Positions 5,201 through 11,303 of a stretch of 12,717 nt of DNA are shown here, piece by piece. The stretch's first letter is position 1. Every line of letters starts with the position of its first letter. The DNA comes from an uncultured Mollicutes bacterium (GTDB lineage Bacteria > Bacillota_I > Bacilli_A > RFN20 > CAG-826). Made by a program: the position numbers and the translations under genes. Under the pieces are notes generated by a model. The model saw only the letters and a program-made list of their open reading frames with translations, did no database searches and was not told the origin of the DNA. The stretch lies in the NCBI GenBank assembly GCA_900550795.1, contig URTN01000006.1:1-12717 (forward strand), read 5' to 3'.

Positions 5201-6901
5201 ATGGAAAAAATACCACTTTCTAGACACCCAAATCCTTACTTTGAAAGAAAAAGATACTTTAGCCTTAATGGCGAATGGGATTTTATTATTGATAAGCAAG
5301 CTGGATTTCCTTCCTCTTATAATGAAAAAATACTTGTTCCCTATTCAATTGAAGCTGAATTATCAGGGATAAATAAAAGGGTATCAAAAGATGATTTCTT
5401 GCATTATAAAAAGTCTTTTGCTGTCCCTAAAGAATATGAAAATTATCGATTGATCCTTCATTTTGAAAACGTTGATCAAGTTAGCCATGTTTATTTTAAC
5501 AAGAAATATCTAGGTACTAACTTTGGCGGCTATTTACCTTTTGAATTCGACTTAGGTAAATGCCAAGGAGAAAATGTTATTGAAGTTATTTGTTCTGATG
5601 ATACTGATTCTCCAATCTATCCTAGAGGCAAACAATGCAACAAAAATAAAGGGATATGGTATGCACCTACTAGTGGGATTTATGGCAGTGTCTATATTGA
5701 AGCGGTGCCAGATAAATGTATTAAGTCCTTAAAAATAGATCAGGATTATGATTTAAAGAAAGCTACATTCAAAATTGATTATCCTGGTAACAATGAAGAA
5801 ATATCGATTGAGATAAGTAAGGATAACAATCTTCTTACCAAGGCTAATTTTTCAAAAGAAGGTGAGGCATGTATTGATTTTTCTTCCTTTTTCTACCCTT
5901 GGAGCCCAGAAGAACCTTCTTTATATTCGATTAAGATATTTGGTAATGATGATGAAGTCTTTTCTTCCTTTGGATTCAGAAAATTCTCTTCTATTCAATA
6001 TAAAGGGCATAATGTTTTTGCCTTAAATAACAAGCCTTATTTCCTTAGTGGAGTCCTTGACCAAGGATATTTTCCTAAAGGAGGTTTAACTCCATCTTCC
6101 TTTGAAGATTATGAAAATGACATTAGGGCAATGAAATCATACGGTTTTAATTGCCTTAGAAAACATATTAAAGTCGAGATGAATATGTTTTATTACCTAT
6201 GCGATAAATTAGGCATGATTGTCATGCAGGATTTTGTTAACGGAGGGGCTAAATATAAGGATTTCTTAATTTATACAGCCCCATTTATAAGTTATAAATT
6301 CAATGACACGAAAACCTATTCTTTGCTTGGAAGGAAGCTAAAGGAATCCCGTGATTTCTTTGAAAATAGCATTACTCCTTTTTTAACTCATTTCCAAAAT
6401 CAAACCTGCATTGCAATATTTACTTTATTTAATGAAGGCTGGGGCCAATTTGATGCGGTTAGATTATCAAATGAATGTAAGCCTAACTTAAATGGGAGAT
6501 TATTGGATTCGACTTCTGGTTGGTATAATCAAGGATGTGGTGATTTTTATTCGAGGCACATCTATTTCAAAAAGATTAAAATCAAGCCTAAAGATAATAG
6601 CATTACTTCCTTAACTGAATTTGGAGGTTATTCATTCGAAGCCAGCAAGGTCAATAAGAAGCATTTCGGCTATGGAAAGTGTAAAACCAAAGAAGAATTA
6701 AACAAAAAGATTAAGGACGTGTATCTAAATGAAGTAATTCCTTGCAAGGAAAATAATGGTTTGAGTATTGCTATCTATACCCAACTAAGCGATGTAGAAG
6801 GAGAAATAAACGGCTTGCTTAACTTTGATAGAAGTATATCTAAGGCCGATAAATATTTATTAAATGAATTAAATAGAAAACTGAGGTTTAACAATGATTA
6901 A
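5201..6901 (+). CDS. Glycoside hydrolase family 2 protein, beta-galactosidase/glucuronidase-like
   Basis: This 566-residue protein has the three-part GH2 core. The sugar-binding jelly-roll (about 13-170) includes FSLNGEWDFIID and GIWYAPTSGIYG. An Ig-like domain (about 172-262) follows, then the TIM barrel (about 265-560). The acid/base Glu412 is in LFNEGWGQ and the nucleophile Glu473 in TEFGGYS; YTQLSDVEGEINGLL (526-540) is another family block. No signal peptide or membrane segment is present, so it should act in the cytosol on imported glycosides. The length is near that of short glucuronidase-like members and far below LacZ. The substrate cannot be assigned, and no transporter or sugar regulator is nearby. 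The start has no Shine-Dalgarno sequence and sits seven bases after an extended -10. The stop overlaps the next gene by 8 bases, implying co-translation. Confidence 0.9.
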   Translation: MEKIPLSRHPNPYFERKRYFSLNGEWDFIIDKQAGFPSSYNEKILVPYSIEAELSGINKRVSKDDFLHYKKSFAVPKEYENYRLILHFENVDQVSHVYFNKKYLGTNFGGYLPFEFDLGKCQGENVIEVICSDDTDSPIYPRGKQCNKNKGIWYAPTSGIYGSVYIEAVPDKCIKSLKIDQDYDLKKATFKIDYPGNNEEISIEISKDNNLLTKANFSKEGEACIDFSSFFYPWSPEEPSLYSIKIFGNDDEVFSSFGFRKFSSIQYKGHNVFALNNKPYFLSGVLDQGYFPKGGLTPSSFEDYENDIRAMKSYGFNCLRKHIKVEMNMFYYLCDKLGMIVMQDFVNGGAKYKDFLIYTAPFISYKFNDTKTYSLLGRKLKESRDFFENSITPFLTHFQNQTCIAIFTLFNEGWGQFDAVRLSNECKPNLNGRLLDSTSGWYNQGCGDFYSRHIYFKKIKIKPKDNSITSLTEFGGYSFEASKVNKKHFGYGKCKTKEELNKKIKDVYLNEVIPCKENNGLSIAIYTQLSDVEGEINGLLNFDRSISKADKYLLNELNRKLRFNND

Positions 6902-7676
6902 AGCTGTATTTTTTGATATCGATTGGACTCTTTATGATCATGAGGCAAAACGTTTTGTTCCTACTGCAATCGAAGGAATTAAAAAACTAAAAGAAAAAGG
7001 AATAAAAGTATTTATTTGTTCTGCTAGAAATACTGAATCTATATTCTCTTTCGGTTTATACAACCTTGGAATTGAATGGGATGGATTTATTTCTAGCGCA
7101 GGTGCTTTTGCTGTAATTGGTAAGGACCATGTGGTTAGAAAGACTTTAATGGAACATGAGGATTTAGTTAAATTATCCTCCTTAGTATTAAAGAATGATT
7201 TAACAATGCAGATGGTTACTCCGTGGTCTAGATTTTTAATTGCCCCTCCAAATGAATTCTATAAATCTTACCAAGAGATATTTCATGATGATTGTCCTAC
7301 TGTCCATCCTTATTCAAATGAAGAAGTAACAGGCACCCTTTTATATGCTCCAGATAAATATGATGATGTCTTTATGAATGCCTTTCCTAATCTATCTTTC
7401 TTTAGATTTGCTGAATGTGGCGTTGATATAAATGGTGGCAGGCATGAAAAGGGTGAGGGAATAAAAGCAATAAGAGATGAGCTTGGCCTATTAAAAGAAG
7501 AATGTGTTTCTTTTGGTGATGATATTCAAGATATTTCCATGGCGGATGAAACCGGAGTTTTTGTTTGCATGGGAAACGGCAAAGAAGAAGTTAAAAAAAG
7601 AGCAACTTTAGTAACATCAAAAGTAGGAGAAAATGGCGTTTATTTGGCACTTGTCCAACTTGGCTTATTACCTTAA
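6894..7676 (+). CDS. HAD-superfamily phosphatase, Cof-type subfamily
   Basis: This 260-residue cytosolic hydrolase probably dephosphorylates a small phosphorylated metabolite, such as a sugar phosphate. Motif I is DIDWTL, with nucleophile Asp8 and acid/base Asp10. Motif II is Ser43 in ICSAR, motif III Lys186 in HEKGEGI, and motif IV GDDIQDISM (208-216) with Mg-binding Asp209/Asp210 and Asp213. The cap domain lies between motifs II and III (about 85-180), as in the Cof/C2 subfamily. In motif I the usual Gly before Thr is Trp (TGG codon), and motif IV has Asp-Gln where Gly-Asn is common; neither change removes a catalytic residue. It overlaps the GH2 gene by 8 bases with GAGG shortly upstream of its ATG. 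It may therefore handle a phosphorylated product of the same sugar pathway, which is inference. Confidence 0.88.
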   Translation: MIKAVFFDIDWTLYDHEAKRFVPTAIEGIKKLKEKGIKVFICSARNTESIFSFGLYNLGIEWDGFISSAGAFAVIGKDHVVRKTLMEHEDLVKLSSLVLKNDLTMQMVTPWSRFLIAPPNEFYKSYQEIFHDDCPTVHPYSNEEVTGTLLYAPDKYDDVFMNAFPNLSFFRFAECGVDINGGRHEKGEGIKAIRDELGLLKEECVSFGDDIQDISMADETGVFVCMGNGKEEVKKRATLVTSKVGENGVYLALVQLGLLP

Positions 7677-7687
7677 TAAAAAAGTGC

Positions 7688-7703
7688 TATCTCTAAAGAG
7701 ATA
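7688..7703. promoter_or_regulatory. Interrupted palindrome upstream of the putrescine operon
   Basis: TATCTCT, two bases, AGAGATA form a perfect 7-bp dyad. It lies 12 bases after the HAD stop and directly before a candidate -10 of the fusion gene. It is not followed by an immediate T-run, so an operator is as likely as a weak terminator. No regulator gene in the window is an obvious partner. Confidence 0.4.
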
Positions 7704-7707
7704 TTAA

Positions 7708-7713
7708 TAGTAT
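7708..7713 (+). promoter_or_regulatory. Possible -10 of the putrescine operon
   Basis: TAGTAT lies 12 bases before the ATG at 7726 with no convincing -35 and no TG extension. If used, the leader would be about five bases. There is no Shine-Dalgarno sequence before this ATG, and the frame is closed upstream by an in-frame TAG at 7708, so the start cannot lie further upstream. Confidence 0.35.
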
Positions 7714-7725
7714 CCTTTTAGCGTT

Positions 7726-10335
7726 ATGGGAAAACTTGATCAAAGAAGGACACCGTTCCTTGACTGTCTAAAACGTTATGTAAAAAAAGATGTAGTACCG
7801 TTTGATGTTCCTGGACATCATATGGGAAATATCAATAATAAAGCTACTGCTTTCTTTGGAAAGAAACTTTATAGATGTGATGTTAACGCTCCAATTGGAA
7901 CTGATAATCTAGCTAAGCCTCATGGGCCTCTTTTGCAGGCTGAAAAATTACTTGCAGAGGCAACTAATGCCGATGAAGCGTTCTTTTTGATTAATGGAAC
8001 TTCTTCAGGAATTATTGCAATGATTCTAGCTTCTGTTAAGGCTGGAGAAAAAATAATACTTCCTCGTAATGTTCATAAATCAATAATCAACGCTCTTATT
8101 TTAAGTGGGGCAGTTCCTGTATTTGTCATGCCTGAAATTGATAACGACTTAGAGATTGCTAACCAGCCTTCTGTTGAAGAATATAAAAAGGCTATATTGA
8201 AATATCCTTCTGCTAAGGCTGTTTTTGTAATCAATCCAACTTATTTTGGTTCAGTTTCTGATTTAAAGAGCATCGTTGAAATTGCCCACGAACATAAGAT
8301 GGCTGTTTTAGTAGATGAAGCACATGGGGCCCATTATTATTTCCATGCCGAAGGCTCTCCTTTGACTGCAATGGATGCAGGGGCTGATATGTCTAGCGTT
8401 TCTCTTCATAAAACCGCAGGCTCATTAACTCAAACCTCAGTCTTATTATTAAAGGGAAAGATGTTCTCTCGTTATGATATTCAAAGAGCATTAAATATTA
8501 TTAATACAACTTCCCCATCAATGATATTAATGGCTACAATTGACGCGGCTAGATCATATATGGCTACAAATGGCAAAGAAGACCAAGAACGAGTATATGG
8601 GTTAGCTGAATATGCAAAAGAAGAGGTTGATAAGATTCCTGGATTTGTTGTTGAAGATAAAAAGCATTTCCTTGAACACGGATCATTCGACTACGACCAA
8701 TCCAAGCTAGTTATTGGGCTTGATAGATTAGATATTGATGGATTCCAATTATATTATTTGATTAAGAAAGATTATGATATCCAGCTTGAATTAGCAGAGA
8801 CCTATGCCGTCTTAGCTATATTTGCTATTGGAACAAAGAAAGAACATGTTGATAGATTAATCGAGGCTTTAAAAGATATTTCAAGCAAGCATTTCCGTCC
8901 AGAAATTACTTATGCTGATCATCATTTTGATTCCTCTTTCCCATTCATGCTTATTCGTCCTAGAGTTGCTTTCCATGCCGATGGAAAGATTGCTAAAATC
9001 GATAATTGCCTTGGAATGATTTCTAAGGAAATGGTTATGATTTATCCACCAGGAATTCCGCTTATTATTCCAGGTGAAGTCTGGACAAAAGAACTAATAG
9101 ATAGGGTTAAATTCTACAAAACTTCAGGCATCACGATTTTAAGTAACTATCCCGATGGTTTTGAAGTTGTAGATAACGAGAAATGGAAGAAATTCCCAAT
9201 CTATCAAAAACGTCTTAATGACTATAGAGAAAATAGAAGAACTACCCCATCTGGAGATGGTTTCAAGCTTCCTTTTGAAGGAGAAAAGCATAAGGCTACC
9301 GTAATCCTTCTTCCATATAGAAAAGATACTTGGAGAGATGATGCCGTTCCTGCTTTGGCTAACTATAAGCAGGTAATCGAAGCTATCTCTAAACATGAAA
9401 AAGTTATAGTAGGTGTCCATCCTTTAATATATGAAAGAGTTGCCCCTTCATATAAAGGGATGAAAAATGTTGAACTCTTGAAGATTAGATATAACGATTC
9501 CTGGGCTAGAGATAACATGGGTATATATCTAACCAACGGTAAGACTATCCGCGGGGTTGATTTTAGATTTAATGCTTGGGGTGGGGAAGTCGATGGACTT
9601 TATTCAAATTACCAAGACGACGATAAATTAACTTCAACATTCGACAAGAAATACAAGATTAGTGATTACCGTCTTAATTCTTTTGTCTTTGAAGGTGGAT
9701 CGATTGCTTTTGATGGCAAGGGTACTGCAATAGTTACAGAAGCCTGTCTTCTTTCCAAAGGAAGAAACCCAACTTTAAGAAAAGAAGAAATAGAAGAAGT
9801 CCTAAAAGAATATTTATCTCTAGAAAAAGTAATATGGGTTCCACATGGAATCTATATGGACGAAACAAATGAACATGTCGATAATATGGTCGCATTTGTT
9901 AAGCCAGGTGTAGTTGTGATGGCGTGGACTGATAATCAAGATGATCCTCAATATGAATATTGTAAGGAAACTTATGAAGCGTTGGTTAATGCAACTGATG
10001 CTAGAGGGAAACATCTAGAAATCCATAAGGCTATGCTTCCAAACCCTCCTCTATATATGTCAGAAGAGGAATCTAAAGGAATAGAAAAGAGCAAATTCGA
10101 AGCTAAGCCAAGAATGGGTGATGATAGATTGTCTGCTTCTTATGTTAATTACTATCAAGGCAAGAACTTCATTATCCTTCCGGCGTTTGGAGTCAAGGAA
10201 GATGAAGAAGCCTTAGAATTATTTAAGAAGCTTTATCCAAAGAAGAAAATCCATCAAATAAATACAAGAGAAATATTACTTGGTGGAGGGAACGTTCATT
10301 GTATTACAATGCAGATACCGGAGGTTAAGAAATGA
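7726..10335 (+). CDS. Bifunctional arginine decarboxylase-agmatine deiminase fusion
   Basis: This 869-residue cytosolic protein joins two consecutive steps of putrescine synthesis. Residues 1 to about 490 are a PLP-dependent fold-type I Orn/Lys/Arg decarboxylase of the short Bacillus SpeA kind. They carry FDVPGHHMG (26-34), KPHGPLLQAE (64-73), VDEAHGAH (196-203) and the PLP-lysine motif SLHK (Lys229). Residues about 506-866 are a complete agmatine deiminase, starting at TPSGDGFKLPFE. They contain WARDNMG (Asp596), FEGGSI (Glu656), TNEHVDN (His717, Asp719) and GGGNVHCIT with nucleophile Cys859. Family members are normally separate proteins of about 490 and 365 residues, so both halves are full length and the link is short (about 490-505). 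The frame is continuous without a stop. Substrate arginine is inferred from the deiminase partner and the AguB gene, which overlaps by ATGA. A leaderless or near-leaderless start is likely. Confidence 0.93.
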   Translation: MGKLDQRRTPFLDCLKRYVKKDVVPFDVPGHHMGNINNKATAFFGKKLYRCDVNAPIGTDNLAKPHGPLLQAEKLLAEATNADEAFFLINGTSSGIIAMILASVKAGEKIILPRNVHKSIINALILSGAVPVFVMPEIDNDLEIANQPSVEEYKKAILKYPSAKAVFVINPTYFGSVSDLKSIVEIAHEHKMAVLVDEAHGAHYYFHAEGSPLTAMDAGADMSSVSLHKTAGSLTQTSVLLLKGKMFSRYDIQRALNIINTTSPSMILMATIDAARSYMATNGKEDQERVYGLAEYAKEEVDKIPGFVVEDKKHFLEHGSFDYDQSKLVIGLDRLDIDGFQLYYLIKKDYDIQLELAETYAVLAIFAIGTKKEHVDRLIEALKDISSKHFRPEITYADHHFDSSFPFMLIRPRVAFHADGKIAKIDNCLGMISKEMVMIYPPGIPLIIPGEVWTKELIDRVKFYKTSGITILSNYPDGFEVVDNEKWKKFPIYQKRLNDYRENRRTTPSGDGFKLPFEGEKHKATVILLPYRKDTWRDDAVPALANYKQVIEAISKHEKVIVGVHPLIYERVAPSYKGMKNVELLKIRYNDSWARDNMGIYLTNGKTIRGVDFRFNAWGGEVDGLYSNYQDDDKLTSTFDKKYKISDYRLNSFVFEGGSIAFDGKGTAIVTEACLLSKGRNPTLRKEEIEEVLKEYLSLEKVIWVPHGIYMDETNEHVDNMVAFVKPGVVVMAWTDNQDDPQYEYCKETYEALVNATDARGKHLEIHKAMLPNPPLYMSEEESKGIEKSKFEAKPRMGDDRLSASYVNYYQGKNFIILPAFGVKEDEEALELFKKLYPKKKIHQINTREILLGGGNVHCITMQIPEVKK

Positions 10336-11192
10336 AAACAAAAGTCGCTTTAGTCCAAATGCAAATGTCTTCAGTTTATGAAGAAAATATTGCAAAAGTT
10401 GATTCTTTTATCCAAAAAGCCAGCAAGGAAGGTGCTAAATTAATACTTCTTCCTGAACTTTTTGAACGTCATTATTTTTGCCAAGTTGAAAATTATGATT
10501 ACTTTGATTTGGCGGAAGTTGCTTCTTCTAGCAAGACATTGGAACACTTCAAAAAAGTTGCTAAAGAAAACCGCGTTATTCTTCCTATTTCTTTCTTTGA
10601 AAAAGACAATAACTGCTACTTCAATTCTTTAGCTGTTATTGATGAAAACGGAAATATATTAGGTATCTATAGGAAGTCTCATATCCCAACTGGGGAATGT
10701 TATGAAGAGAAGTTCTATTTCACTCCAGGCGATACTGGCTTCATGACCTTTACTACTTCAATCGGAAAGATTGGAATCGGCATTTGCTGGGATCAATGGT
10801 TCCCTGAATGTGCAAGGATATTAGCTTTAAAAGGAGCGGATATCATTTGCTATCCAACTGCTATTGGAAGCGAACCTGTCCTTGATAAAGACTCCAAAGA
10901 CCATTGGCAAAATGTCATGAGAGGCCACGCAGGTGCCAATATTGTTCCAGTCCTTGCCGCTAATAGAATTGGAATAGAAACTAATGGAAACTCTTCCATG
11001 ACTTTCTTTGGCTCTAGCTTTATTTCTGATGAATACGGAAATAAGGTAGAAGAACTTTCTAGAAACGAAGAAGGAATCCTTTATCATGAATTCGATTTCG
11101 AGTTAATCGAAAAAGAAAGAAGAGACTGGGGTGTATTTAGGGATAGAAGAGTAGATTTATATTCTCCAATCCTAAAATTAAGCGATAAATAA
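10332..11192 (+). CDS. aguB: N-carbamoylputrescine amidase
   Basis: This 286-residue cytosolic nitrilase-superfamily enzyme hydrolyses N-carbamoylputrescine to putrescine, CO2 and ammonia. The catalytic triad is Glu42 (LLPELF), Lys115 (YRKSHIP) and Cys152 (GICWDQWFPE). The latter two motifs, with FYFTPGDTGF (128-137) and the NRIGIE and TFFGSSFI blocks, are characteristic of AguB rather than of general nitrilases. Length and ends match the family. The ATG overlaps the TGA of the upstream fusion gene (ATGA), and GGAGG (10320-10324) is seven bases before it. The two proteins should be made together and supply the three steps from arginine. An amidase instead of a putrescine carbamoyltransferase means the pathway is biosynthetic and does not yield ATP. 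The stop abuts the stop of the convergent small ORF. Confidence 0.95.
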   Translation: MKTKVALVQMQMSSVYEENIAKVDSFIQKASKEGAKLILLPELFERHYFCQVENYDYFDLAEVASSSKTLEHFKKVAKENRVILPISFFEKDNNCYFNSLAVIDENGNILGIYRKSHIPTGECYEEKFYFTPGDTGFMTFTTSIGKIGIGICWDQWFPECARILALKGADIICYPTAIGSEPVLDKDSKDHWQNVMRGHAGANIVPVLAANRIGIETNGNSSMTFFGSSFISDEYGNKVEELSRNEEGILYHEFDFELIEKERRDWGVFRDRRVDLYSPILKLSDK

Positions 11193-11303
11193 TTATCTAC
11201 CGCCGAAAAATATAATTCCTAACAAAGTACAAATGGCTACTAACCCAATAATAATGGGGAAGACATATAGCCATTTGTTTTCGTTATTGCCGTCTTTTTT
11301 CAT
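11193..11303 (-). CDS. 36-residue single-pass membrane protein, unknown function
   Basis: This short frame was found by reading the complement directly. Its N-terminus MKKDGNNENK is polar and positively charged. About 23 strongly hydrophobic residues follow (WLYVFP to IIFF, 11-33), and it ends GGR, so it should be a membrane-spanning microprotein with the N-terminus inside. Its ATG overlaps the TGA of the nucleotidase gene (ATGA, 11300-11303), which implies translational coupling; only a weak AGAG lies upstream. It resembles a detached C-terminal anchor, or a partner that tethers or assists the nucleotidase; both ideas are inference. I do not recognise the family. Its stop TAA directly abuts the stop of convergent aguB. 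Confidence 0.6.
   Translation of the reverse strand: MKKDGNNENKWLYVFPIIIGLVAICTLLGIIFFGGR

Larger units (their letters stand above)
5139..5206. repeat. 10-bp inverted repeat spanning both divergent start codons
   Basis: TTCCATACAT (5139-5148) and ATGTATGGAA (5197-5206) are exact reverse complements. Each contains the start codon of one divergent gene at the same place in the repeat, ATG preceded by ATGT and followed by GAA. The 48 bases between the arms hold both promoters. A shared regulator site is possible; chance aided by the common ATG is the alternative. Confidence 0.6.

Noticed and set aside
10333..10335. TGA read as tryptophan (Mycoplasma code)
   Set aside because: TGA ends the fusion right after the conserved deiminase C-terminus and overlaps the aguB start; tryptophans throughout are TGG.
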